NCBI GenBank assembly: GCA_021820645.1
Contig: JAKADJ010000099.1
Coordinates: 1 to 7,613 of the forward strand
Direction: 5' to 3'
Source: Bacillota bacterium
Lineage (GTDB): Bacteria; Bacillota_E; Sulfobacillia; Sulfobacillales; Sulfobacillaceae
DNA length: 7,613 nt
In this document: positions 1-6,099 of the stretch, piece after piece
Layout: the number at the start of each line of letters is the position of its first letter
Position numbering within the stretch: position 1 is the stretch's first letter
The notes under the pieces: generated by a model
Seen by the model: only the letters and a program-made list of their open reading frames with translations
What the model was told of the DNA's origin: nothing
Database searches by the model: none
Translations under genes and position numbers: made by a program

Positions 1-729
1 GCCCGTACCCAATTGAAGCCAGGTGAGGGCATCCTCTTCCGGTGCCACCGGGCATACTTGACCACCTAGGTTGGAAAGGCCCGGGCGGACCGGATCGGCC
101 ACCGCCAGCCATAGCTGTACGACATCCTCGGGATTCCATACCGCAAGCGCCCCTGTAAAAGTCTGACGTACCAAGGCCACATCAATGAGTGCGAGGTCCT
201 CCATCGATGAGGATCCCGAACCTCGCGTCAAATGCAGTACTTTAGCCACAAAAAGTTGCTCTTGATACCGTCCCGGGTCCATCACATAGGATCCCGCGGC
301 AAACCCGGCAACAGTCTGATCCCCCACCCAACAGGCTACATTATTGGTGCCTCCGGCCACCGGTAGCACCGGAACTTTTGGCTCTGCTTGTGCCACATTG
401 CGTTGGGTGCCATCGCCCCCGATGGCGATGAGGAGTTCCGCACCGGCATCCACCAATTCCCGGGCCGAGCGGACCGTAGTGTCCGCCGAGGACGGGCCAC
501 CAGGTGCCCCGACCAGTTCTACGGAGAGCCCAAACAATCTTCGGGCCTCATCCCGTAGGACGTGTGTCAGCCCCTCATAATCTTCGGGCATCAAGACATC
601 GACCTGGTCTGCAAATACCGCAATGCCGGAAAGAATGCGGCGCACCACCTGTAACTTCTCCGGTGTCGATTGTAGCGAGGCAAAAGCCACTAAGCGGCGG
701 ATGTCCCGCCCCGCCATGGGGTTTAGCAT
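1..729 (-). CDS. ATP-NAD kinase / AcoX-like family protein, C-terminus cut by window edge
   Basis: An open frame of 243 codons runs from the ATG at 729-727 off the left edge. It belongs to the PpnK/diacylglycerol-kinase-like superfamily: an N-terminal NPMAGRDIRRLVAFAS segment (about residues 3-18) like the NPASGKDIRRLVAHAS of ATP-NAD kinase/AcoX-type proteins, the nucleotide-binding GGDGT motif at residues 104-108, and GGTNN at 126-130. Family members are putative NAD(+) or small-molecule kinases; AcoX itself, of acetoin clusters, has no settled function, so the substrate is unknown. The gene lies 47 bases after the MarR gene and probably shares its transcript. The start is doubtful. The conserved first strand (TVGIM) is encoded just upstream of this ATG in the same frame, yet between the in-frame TGA and the ATG there is no ATG, GTG or TTG. 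Family assignment is fairly sure; the exact start and function are not. Confidence 0.8.
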   Translation of the reverse strand, partial: MLNPMAGRDIRRLVAFASLQSTPEKLQVVRRILSGIAVFADQVDVLMPEDYEGLTHVLRDEARRLFGLSVELVGAPGGPSSADTTVRSARELVDAGAELLIAIGGDGTQRNVAQAEPKVPVLPVAGGTNNVACWVGDQTVAGFAAGSYVMDPGRYQEQLFVAKVLHLTRGSGSSSMEDLALIDVALVRQTFTGALAVWNPEDVVQLWLAVADPVRPGLSNLGGQVCPVAPEEDALTWLQLGTG

Positions 730-776
730 GATTCCAACCGTCTTTCGCGTAACCGTGTCCTCTTTTCGTACGATTC

Positions 777-1205
777 CTAAGGCTTGTCCTCAAAAACCAG
801 TTTTTGCATCAGGCGCACCAACTCTTCTCGCTCCTGGCGGGTCAGTCGCTCGCCTAGTTGTTGCAAGTATGTAATATGTGCCTGCCGTTCATGCGTTAGA
901 AGCGCAGTGCCTTCCGGGGATAGCCGGAGCCATACGATACGACGGTCTTGAGGATCCCGATCCTTAATGATTAACCCCTTTTGTTCGAGGGCTTCAATCG
1001 ACCGGGTAGCGGTAGGACCGGCCACTTTTAGCAACGACGCCATCTCCATTAATGTGGCGGTGTGCACCTCATGCATAATAGCAAGCGCATGATATTGGGT
1101 GGCCGTAATGTTTAGGGGTTCGCGCTCCCGTCGAAAGCGCCGACTCAGGAGCCGTCCCAATGCAAACGTGGCATCAAATAACGCCCCTGCTTGGTTATCG
1201 TCCAC
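777..1205 (-). CDS. MarR-family transcriptional regulator
   Basis: This encodes a 142-residue protein, the usual size for a dimeric MarR winged-helix repressor. The N-terminal helix is followed by the winged helix-turn-helix: LMEMASLLKVAGPTATRSIE at about 52-71 forms helices 3 and 4, and the wing DRDPQDRRIVWLRLSPEG (82-99) matches the MarR DxRxxxLxLTxxG signature. A charged C-terminal helix would complete the dimerisation domain. The protein has no cysteine, so an OhrR-like thiol switch is excluded and a ligand-binding mechanism is more likely. The start is the GTG at 1205-1203, the first usual start after an in-frame TAG. A G-run lies 7 bases upstream, while a better GGAGG (1238-1234) is 28 bases away, so the start is not certain. 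It lies 48 bases after tauB and probably belongs to the same transcript. Its target is unknown; no operator was recognised. Confidence 0.88.
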   Translation of the reverse strand: MDDNQAGALFDATFALGRLLSRRFRREREPLNITATQYHALAIMHEVHTATLMEMASLLKVAGPTATRSIEALEQKGLIIKDRDPQDRRIVWLRLSPEGTALLTHERQAHITYLQQLGERLTRQEREELVRLMQKLVFEDKP

Positions 1206-1253
1206 CAGCCATCCCCCCGCCCCAGCCTTCTTTCCTCCAGCATAGCACAGTGT

Positions 1254-2018
1254 CTAAACTGCATCATGACGCAAGACCGATAAAATCTCCTTCTTGTACC
1301 GCAGGAACTCCGCTGAAAGAATGCTATCCCACTGGCGTGGTCGTTTTAACCCAATGGGGAATTCCTCCGCAATCCTACCAGGTCTCGGAGTCATTACAAT
1401 GACGCGGTCGCTTAAAAGAATCGCTTCGTCCACGTCATGGGTGATGAACAGCACGGTCGGTTGCGAGGTTTTCCAAAGCTCCAACAAAAAGCGTTGCATA
1501 TCGCTGCGGGTTTGGGCATCGAGCGCCCCAAACGGTTCATCCATCAAGAGGCTTGACGGATCGGTAATAAGGGCCCGTGCAATGGATACCCGTTGTTGCA
1601 TGCCCCCGGAGAGTTGATACGGATAATGGCGTTCAAATCCGCACAGCCCCATTTCTTCCACCATCTGGATAATATCAGGATCGTGGCCTTTGGGATTCTT
1701 ATCGCGGATCGTGAGTCCAAACCCTATATTGTCAAAGACGCTCATCCATGGTAGCAAAGATGGCCGTTGAAACACGACGGCGCGTTCGGGACCGGGTTTG
1801 GTGACGATCTGGTCCCCTACCGTGATCTGCCCCCGGGTGGGGGCCTCGAATCCGGCTAACATATTTAAGATCGTGGTCTTGCCACACCCACTCGGTCCGA
1901 CCACGGAACAAAATTCGCCATCTTCAATGGTGAGCGAAAATTCCTCTACCGCGACCGTCGGGGAACCCCCTTTGCTGGTCGCGGGATACATCTTACCAAC
2001 GTTCGAGAATTGGATCAC
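1254..2018 (-). CDS. tauB: ABC transporter ATPase, taurine/sulfonate type (TauB/SsuB-like)
   Basis: This is the 254-residue cytoplasmic ATPase that powers the importer with the permease and binding protein encoded upstream. All ABC motifs are intact: Walker A GPSGCGKT at 41-48, Q-loop glutamine 84 in VVFQRPSLLPW, signature LSGGMQQ at 136-142, Walker B LLMDEP at 157-162, D-loop GALD at 164-167 and H-loop histidine 194 in FITHD. The GPERAVVFQ...LLPW stretch and the tail after MTPRPGRI are typical of the nitrate/sulfonate/taurine ATPases and close to E. coli TauB as I recall it. The start is the GTG at 2018, giving MIQFSNVGKMY, with GGAG (2034-2031) 12 bases upstream. It lies 77 bases after tauA, separated by a strong hairpin. 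SsuB, or an ATPase for another substrate of this class, cannot be excluded. Confidence 0.92.
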   Translation of the reverse strand: MIQFSNVGKMYPATSKGGSPTVAVEEFSLTIEDGEFCSVVGPSGCGKTTILNMLAGFEAPTRGQITVGDQIVTKPGPERAVVFQRPSLLPWMSVFDNIGFGLTIRDKNPKGHDPDIIQMVEEMGLCGFERHYPYQLSGGMQQRVSIARALITDPSSLLMDEPFGALDAQTRSDMQRFLLELWKTSQPTVLFITHDVDEAILLSDRVIVMTPRPGRIAEEFPIGLKRPRQWDSILSAEFLRYKKEILSVLRHDAV

Positions 2019-2064
2019 CGCGCTATGTCACTCCTACCTTGTTAAGTCATAGGTCTTTTATAAG

Positions 2065-2090
2065 GGCGGGTTCCTTTCCGAGAACCCGCC
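2065..2090 (-). repeat. Intercistronic hairpin between tauA and tauB
   Basis: A perfect 9-base-pair inverted repeat (GGCGGGTTC at 2065-2073 with GAACCCGCC at 2082-2090) and an 8-base loop begin 5 bases after the tauA stop. No T-run follows on the minus strand (the downstream sequence is CTTATAAAAG), so it is a poor intrinsic terminator. It more likely protects the 3' end of the binding-protein message or attenuates partially, which would allow more binding protein than ATPase. The structure is seen in the sequence; the role is inferred. Confidence 0.6.
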
Positions 2091-2095
2091 AGCTC

Positions 2096-3124
2096 TTACG
2101 GATTTGAAGACTTCGCAACTTTTTGGGCGAACGTGGGATCCACATATTGCGCCATGTTGCTCGGCACTGAAGAGATAGCCCCTTGGGTCTTCAACCACTG
2201 GGCTGCAGAGGTCAAAGATTTCGTCACCAGAGAAGACCCCACACTCGACCCCTCCCCCATTCGTTGTGCCGTCAATTGCTGGGATAACGAGGTAAAGCTG
2301 AGGCCGGCAGCCTGAGATTTAGCCTCGGCCGCGGTAATGCCATTGAGCTTACCCATGTCCTTATAGGCTTGATTCGGATGTTGCCTGAAAAAGGGAACGC
2401 CGGCCTCTTCCGCGCGGACAAACCCCTCGACTAATGACGGGTACTTCGCGGCAAAGGTACTGTTGACCACGGCCAAGTTAAAAATTGGCGCGGTCTTGGC
2501 TTGATTTTGGTCGTAGACCAAGATATGGCCCCCATCTTGCTGCATCTGACTCATAAACGGGACCCACACGTAGGCGGCTTGAATACTCCCGGATTTCCAC
2601 GCGGCCACCATGTTAGGCGGAGACATATTCTCAATGTGCACGCTGCTTTGGGGAATGTGCGCGTTCTTGAGCGCCGTATAGAGTTCAAATGGGGATGTGG
2701 ATCCGGTGACCAGTGCCACCGTTTTGCCTTCGAGCGCCTTCAAACTATGGATTCCGCTCCCATTTTTGACCACCAGTCCTTCGGCTGTGGTATAGCGCTC
2801 CATCGCCCAGATCACTTTAAGCGGCACGCCCTTGGCAATCGCCGAAGCCGTGGGGGGGTTGCCGAGGGTGGTCATAAAGTTAAGCGATCCCGAAGCCAGA
2901 GCGGTCAATGCAGCCGGTCCCGAGGCAAAGTACTTGGTGACGACGTGCGCATGCATATACTTCTGGAAGAATTGCTGCTCGATGGCCACGGCTTCCGGAT
3001 CCGGAGCATTTTCGTATCCAATGGTCACGGTCGGTTCTCCGGATGTGCCGCTCGCACTCCCACATCCCGCAATAATCCCCACCAATGGCAATATCATCAG
3101 TCCACTCATCCACCGCTTATTCAT
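2096..3124 (-). CDS. tauA: Taurine/sulfonate-type ABC transporter substrate-binding lipoprotein (TauA-like)
   Basis: This 342-residue extracytoplasmic binding protein of the NMT1/SsuA/TauA class should capture the substrate and deliver it to the permease. The N-terminus is a lipoprotein signal: MNKR, a hydrophobic stretch, then the lipobox IAGC with the lipidated cysteine at position 21. The mature part begins with VTIGYENAPDPEAVAIEQQF. It carries ALASGSLNFMTTLGNPP and SPPNMVAAWKSGSIQAAYVW, which resembles the PPAIIAAWQRGDIDGAYVW region of E. coli TauA as I remember it; the end MAQYVDPTF also resembles the TauA C-terminus. The start is the ATG at 3124, chosen because AAGGAGG lies 6 bases upstream and the signal peptide follows directly. 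A longer in-frame reading up to 3259 would destroy the signal peptide and overlap the permease gene. The TauA class is likely; taurine itself as substrate is inferred. Confidence 0.9.
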   Translation of the reverse strand: MNKRWMSGLMILPLVGIIAGCGSASGTSGEPTVTIGYENAPDPEAVAIEQQFFQKYMHAHVVTKYFASGPAALTALASGSLNFMTTLGNPPTASAIAKGVPLKVIWAMERYTTAEGLVVKNGSGIHSLKALEGKTVALVTGSTSPFELYTALKNAHIPQSSVHIENMSPPNMVAAWKSGSIQAAYVWVPFMSQMQQDGGHILVYDQNQAKTAPIFNLAVVNSTFAAKYPSLVEGFVRAEEAGVPFFRQHPNQAYKDMGKLNGITAAEAKSQAAGLSFTSLSQQLTAQRMGEGSSVGSSLVTKSLTSAAQWLKTQGAISSVPSNMAQYVDPTFAQKVAKSSNP

Positions 3125-3149
3125 CAGATTCCTCCTTAATTTTGTACGA

Positions 3150-4001
3150 TTAAGCTTGCCCCTTCCAAGGTACCATCTTCTTTTCCATGGTCCGGATCCC
3201 AAGCTCCATCCCATACCCCAGCAGCCCAATGACAATGATACCGACAAACACCACCCCAATTTGGAGTTGACCGCCGGCCGACATAATCATCCAACCCAGG
3301 CCCCTTGAGGCAGCAATCATTTCAGCGGCGACTAGACAGGTCCACGCCACTCCGATCCCGACCCGCATCCCGGTAAACACCTCCGGCAATGCCGAAGGCA
3401 AGATCACGTATCGAAACATTTGCCAGGGACTGGCGCCAAAGCATTCGGCCACGCGCTTTCGATTTTCCTGCACACTCTTGACACCGGACATGGCGCTAAT
3501 GATGACAATCGGGATGGTACAAAAGAAGATCAGGATAACTTTCGGCAACTCGCCAATTCCAAACCAGGCCACAATCAAGGGCAGATAAGCCAACGGCGGA
3601 ATCGGCCGCAGGAACTGGAGAAAGGGATCGATAATTAAAAACACCCAATCTGTTGTCGCCATCCAAAATCCAATCGGGATGCCCACCAGAACCGCCAGGA
3701 TAAATCCGACGGCAATGCGACCAAAGCTAAATAGAGTACTATTCAAAAGGGTTTGCCCACTATACCCGGTCGTGGCCGTGGCGATCAGATCCCGAAATAC
3801 CTGAACCGGGGAGGGGAGCGCCGTAGCCGAAACCAAATGCAGCGCCGCCACCGCTTCCCAGACGATAATTGCCACCAACGCCGCGACCCAGGGCACGTAT
3901 CCCCGGTAGCCGCGGCTGGGTTCCAAGATCGCCATGTCAGTAGCCGCCATCGGCATTTCCTCTATGATCTCGGTTTTCTGGTTGCGAAAAGGATATCCCA
4001 C
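3150..4001 (-). CDS. tauC: Taurine/sulfonate-type ABC transporter permease (TauC-like)
   Basis: This encodes a 283-residue inner-membrane permease of the BPD-transporter (MetI-like) fold with about six hydrophobic segments (near 36-57, 94-116, 122-146, 150-172, 213-231, 245-265). Family features are LRPIPPLAYLPLIVAWFGIG at about 131-150 and the EAA-type coupling loop VAECFGASPWQMFRYVILPSALPE (184-207). The loop is followed by GMRVGIGVAWTCLVAAEMIAASRGLGWMI, and the protein ends in VPWKGQA, like the PWHGE ending of E. coli TauC. It is the first gene of the importer operon and lies 25 bases before tauA. Two starts are possible. The GTG at 4001 has GAGG (4014-4011) 9 bases upstream. The ATG at 3950 (codon 18) has GAGG 8 bases upstream and removes a charged N-terminus. 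Transcription should be governed by the c-di-AMP riboswitch in the leader. Confidence 0.92.
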   Translation of the reverse strand: MGYPFRNQKTEIIEEMPMAATDMAILEPSRGYRGYVPWVAALVAIIVWEAVAALHLVSATALPSPVQVFRDLIATATTGYSGQTLLNSTLFSFGRIAVGFILAVLVGIPIGFWMATTDWVFLIIDPFLQFLRPIPPLAYLPLIVAWFGIGELPKVILIFFCTIPIVIISAMSGVKSVQENRKRVAECFGASPWQMFRYVILPSALPEVFTGMRVGIGVAWTCLVAAEMIAASRGLGWMIMSAGGQLQIGVVFVGIIVIGLLGYGMELGIRTMEKKMVPWKGQA

Positions 4002-4040
4002 CTTGATTCACCTCACTTTGGCATAAATACTCATTGAAAC

Positions 4041-4065
4041 AAAAAAACCCGAGCATGCTCGGGCT
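4041..4065 (-). terminator. Riboswitch expression-platform terminator in the tau operon leader
   Basis: The perfect palindrome CCCGAGCATGCTCGGG (4048-4063), extendable by G-U and A-U pairs, is followed on the minus strand by seven T (4047-4041). This is a classic intrinsic terminator in the direction of the ABC operon, placed between the riboswitch aptamer (ends about 4085) and the first start codon at 4001. It would stop transcription before the operon. A possible competing pairing is GCTTGG (4077-4072) with CCGAGC (4062-4057), which would sequester the left arm; that alternative is an inference. Confidence 0.9.
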
Positions 4066-4084
4066 AACGCTCCAAGCCTTCCTT

Positions 4085-4190
4085 GCCGACGAGGTGAGCT
4101 GCCGGGCTAGAGCGGAAAGCTGCTCTCCGAGTGATCGGTGCGCCCCAAAAACGTGGTTCCCCCGTACGTCGCGTGATCCGACGATTTGGC
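4085..4190 (-). promoter_or_regulatory. Cyclic di-AMP riboswitch (ydaO-yuaA type) aptamer
   Basis: Read on the minus strand, this leader carries the conserved blocks of the ydaO-yuaA motif in order: GCCAAATC (4190-4183), GTACGGGGGAACC (4167-4155), TTTTTGGGG (4151-4143), AGCCCGGCAGCTCACC (4108-4093) and GTCGGCAAGGAAGG. They match the Thermoanaerobacter tengcongensis aptamer as I recall it. Helices can be drawn: P1 GCC 4190-4188 with GGC 4087-4085; CGTCG 4183-4179 with CGACG 4171-4167; ACGGGG 4165-4160 with CCTCGT 4094-4089; and AGAGC 4126-4122 with GCTCT 4113-4109. An intrinsic terminator starts 20 bases downstream. Riboswitches of this class normally turn transcription off when c-di-AMP is high, so the importer should be repressed at high c-di-AMP. 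No strong promoter was found upstream; a weak candidate is TTGTCG (4229-4224) with TAAGAG (4207-4202). Confidence 0.92.
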
Positions 4191-4470
4191 ATATACAGTT
4201 GCTCTTACAGATAGAATATGTACCGACAACTTGGCAGGTTCCCATATCCTCTCCAATTAGCCTAACAAACTACTGCAGGCTTTTCTTCTTCCAAAACCCT
4301 GGCCATGACCCAAAACAACCGATTTTTGGCCTTAAACACACAAAAACCACGATTATCCCATATTTTAATCTAGAATGCGCACGCGCTCGCTCTCCCAAAG
4401 ATTGTGCTTTCTTCTCTAAATTGGGTATGATAAGACCATTGTCCACTGCACAAGGAGGTTTTAGGGTCTC
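4191..4470. other. Divergent intergenic region between the tau operon leader and the phosphatase gene
   Basis: This AT-richer stretch has no supportable coding frame. It must hold the minus-strand promoter of the riboswitch-controlled operon (only a weak candidate around 4229-4202 is visible) and it contains the plus-strand promoter of the phosphatase gene. A short inverted repeat, CCAAAA (4310-4315) with TTTTGG (4324-4329), has no T-run after it in either direction and no assigned role. Confidence 0.6.
4402..4431 (+). promoter_or_regulatory. Sigma-A-like promoter of the histidine phosphatase gene
   Basis: A -35 like TTGTGC (4402-4407), an 18-base spacer and a good -10 TATGAT (4426-4431) would start transcription near 4438. 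This is just before the AAGGAGG ribosome binding site (4452-4458), so the untranslated leader would be about 33 bases. Confidence 0.5.
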
Positions 4471-5082
4471 TTGTACGCTGACGTTCTTCTCGTGCGCCAT
4501 GGCGAAAGCGAAGCCAATGCGACCGGACGGTTTGCCTCACACACTTGGGATCCGCATCTAACAAAGGTAGGCCAAGAACAAGCCCTATCCCTTGTGACGC
4601 AGCTCCATCGCGCCCCCATCGCATACGTCGTCACCAGCCCCTTGGCGCGCGCCCAAGAGACTATTGCACCTCTTGCCCAAGACCATCACCTGGCCCCCAC
4701 GATTCTCACGGACTTATCAGAAGTAAACTTAGGGCAGTGGGATGGACAGCACTTAAAAGCGCTGGAACAGTCCGGATCTGACTCCTATCGGGCCTGGCGC
4801 GCCGATCCCGAGAAAAATCCGCCCCCTGGAGGGGAGCGAATCTTGGCCGTCGGACGTCGAGTACTTCACACACTTGAAACGTTCATCGAGACACATCAGG
4901 AGCCCGGGCTAACGGTAGCCGCCACTCATGCGGATTGTGTCAAGGGAGCCTGTCTCGTCATCATGAATGCGGAGGGTCCTGCCACGCGGCGCATGTTGGT
5001 GCCAAACACGGGACAGGTACTCCTCCGGCATTGGGAAAACGGACGGTGGTCGATCGTCTTGAGTCCCCTATATTTTAGGTGA
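4471..5082 (+). CDS. Histidine phosphatase family (phosphoglycerate-mutase-like) protein, possible CobC
   Basis: This 203-residue cytoplasmic phosphatase of the branch-1 histidine phosphatase superfamily has the RHG motif LLVRHGESEAN with the phospho-accepting His10. The TSPLARAQETI segment carries the second arginine (Arg60), Glu84 in SEVNLGQWDG is the likely acid, and His153 in VAATHADCVK completes the pocket. The start is TTG at 4471: a TAG in the same frame sits 7 bases upstream, and AAGGAGG at 4452-4458 lies 12 bases before it. It is a single-gene unit with its own promoter and a terminator hairpin overlapping its stop. Such proteins act on many phosphoesters. Alpha-ribazole phosphatase (CobC) activity is possible, since cobU and cbiB lie about 1.1 kb away on the same strand, but wrbA intervenes on the other strand and no CobC-specific feature is evident. 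Confidence 0.88.
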   Translation: MYADVLLVRHGESEANATGRFASHTWDPHLTKVGQEQALSLVTQLHRAPIAYVVTSPLARAQETIAPLAQDHHLAPTILTDLSEVNLGQWDGQHLKALEQSGSDSYRAWRADPEKNPPPGGERILAVGRRVLHTLETFIETHQEPGLTVAATHADCVKGACLVIMNAEGPATRRMLVPNTGQVLLRHWENGRWSIVLSPLYFR

Positions 5083-5119
5083 CGGAGCCAATCGGGTAAG
5101 AACCGACGCGCTCCGTTTT
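5082..5119 (+). terminator. Intrinsic terminator after the phosphatase gene
   Basis: ACGGAGC (5082-5088) pairs with GCTCCGT (5110-5116) over 7 base pairs. Inside the loop TCGG can pair with CCGA. A short T-run (5116-5119) follows on the plus strand. The stem begins at the last base of the phosphatase stop codon. It lies in a convergent gap; there is no T-run on the minus strand, so it is probably not used for wrbA. Confidence 0.6.
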
Positions 5120-5132
5120 CATGGCGCACAAA

Positions 5133-5738
5133 TTAACGCGCTAGCTTCTCTGCGATGCGGGCGAGTCGCTTAGCTTGATACCGTGCGGCCGCCAAAGCTT
5201 CTTCGGAAACCTTCCCATCGCCCGTTGCGGTCACGCTCGTACCATAGGGATTGCCCCCCGCCGCAAACAATACCGGATCGGTATACCCCGGCGCTACCAC
5301 GATCGCCCCCCAGTGATACATCGTCGTGTAAAGAGATAGGATCGTAGCTTCTTGTCCGCCATGGAGATTGCTCGCTGAACTCATAGCGGTCACCACTTTG
5401 CCTGCCAGTTTGCCTTGTCCCCAAAGCGGTCCGGCGGTATCCAAAAATTGCTTCATTTGAGCCGCCATCCCGCCAAACCGGGTCGGCACGCTAAAGATGA
5501 GGCCATCTGCCCAGTCCAGATCGTCTAAGGTCGCTTCCGGTACCGTGTCCCGGGTTGCTTCATGATGCGCCATCCAGGCAGGATTAGTGGCCATGGCCTC
5601 TTTAGGGGCCAACTCTTTGGCGCGGCGGATCCGCACCGCGGCACCGACGTCTTTGGCTCCCGCGGCGGCCGCTTCAGCCAATTGATGATTAGTTCCGGTC
5701 GCACTGTAATAGATTACGGCAATCTTAAGCTCTGCCAT
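5133..5738 (-). CDS. wrbA: WrbA-type NAD(P)H:quinone oxidoreductase
   Basis: This 201-residue flavodoxin-fold enzyme binds FMN and reduces quinones by two electrons with NAD(P)H, which limits redox cycling. Visible features are the phosphate-binding loop YYSATGTNHQLA (10-21) and SVPTRFGGMAAQMKQFLD (83-100), close to the GTPTRFGNMxxQMRxFLD of WrbA. SSASNLHGGQEATILS (120-135) and the C-terminal GGNPYGTSVTATGDGK (161-176), followed by SEEALAAARYQ, are also hallmarks of the family. The length fits the usual 198-205 residues. The start is the ATG at 5738, with GGGAGG about 9 bases upstream. It is transcribed alone, converging on the phosphatase gene. No promoter or operator was recognised in the long upstream gap. 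Confidence 0.93.
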   Translation of the reverse strand: MAELKIAVIYYSATGTNHQLAEAAAAGAKDVGAAVRIRRAKELAPKEAMATNPAWMAHHEATRDTVPEATLDDLDWADGLIFSVPTRFGGMAAQMKQFLDTAGPLWGQGKLAGKVVTAMSSASNLHGGQEATILSLYTTMYHWGAIVVAPGYTDPVLFAAGGNPYGTSVTATGDGKVSEEALAAARYQAKRLARIAEKLAR

Positions 5739-6099
5739 ATGTTTTCGCCTCCCAAAATTTTTCCAGAGTAGCCATGCCGAGTGGGTCGCCTTAAAGGATT
5801 CCCCATTAACCTGTATTTAACTTCGTGATCGGATGAAAATTAGGCGGTTACTACGCGCGGCCACACCTCAAGGCAGGTGATGTATTCCGCCAGTTTTCTA
5901 CGGCGATCCATGTGTGCGCTGGCCGGTGCGGAACCAACAGCCATGGACCTAGCGGGACTTCCACACAGAACCCCCGTCATTGCGTTTTCAATAGTTATTG
6001 TCGCCCGACCTTTAACAGACGCATTTTGACTTTAGGTGAAGGATCAGAATACGGCCTTTACCATCCGGCAGGATCCTCTCTCATCGATATCGGCACCTA
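5739..6099. other. Long divergent intergenic region without a recognisable gene
   Basis: This 361-base stretch separates wrbA from the cobU promoter. I searched both strands for the conserved blocks of a cobalamin riboswitch (the GCCACTG core and the AGTCAGGAGACCTGCC-type B12 box) and found no acceptable match. It holds a short minus-strand frame of 46 codons (5980-5840) with no ribosome binding site. There is also an inverted repeat, TCCATG (5907-5912) with CATGGA (5942-5947), and a TTGACT (6026-6031) without a good -10. The length suggests either a decayed gene or regulatory sequence for wrbA; neither can be shown. Confidence 0.5.

Noticed and set aside
2065..2090. Hairpin read as a true Rho-independent terminator after tauA
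   Set aside because: No U-tract follows the stem on the minus strand, and tauB needs read-through to be expressed with its partners.
2501..3139. 212-codon plus-strand frame antisense to tauA
   Set aside because: It is a frame shadow of the well-supported binding-protein gene, with no family resemblance and no ribosome binding site.
3125..3259. N-terminal extension of the binding protein up to 3259
   Set aside because: It would overlap the permease gene and bury the lipoprotein signal. The ATG at 3124 has an ideal AAGGAGG.
3937..4245. 102-codon minus-strand frame across the leader
   Set aside because: It overlaps the riboswitch, terminator and tauC start. Its composition is not protein-like, and the RNA structure explains the sequence.
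4310..4329. CCAAAA/TTTTGG hairpin as a terminator
   Set aside because: It has a weak AT-rich stem and no T-run after it in either direction, and no gene ends nearby.
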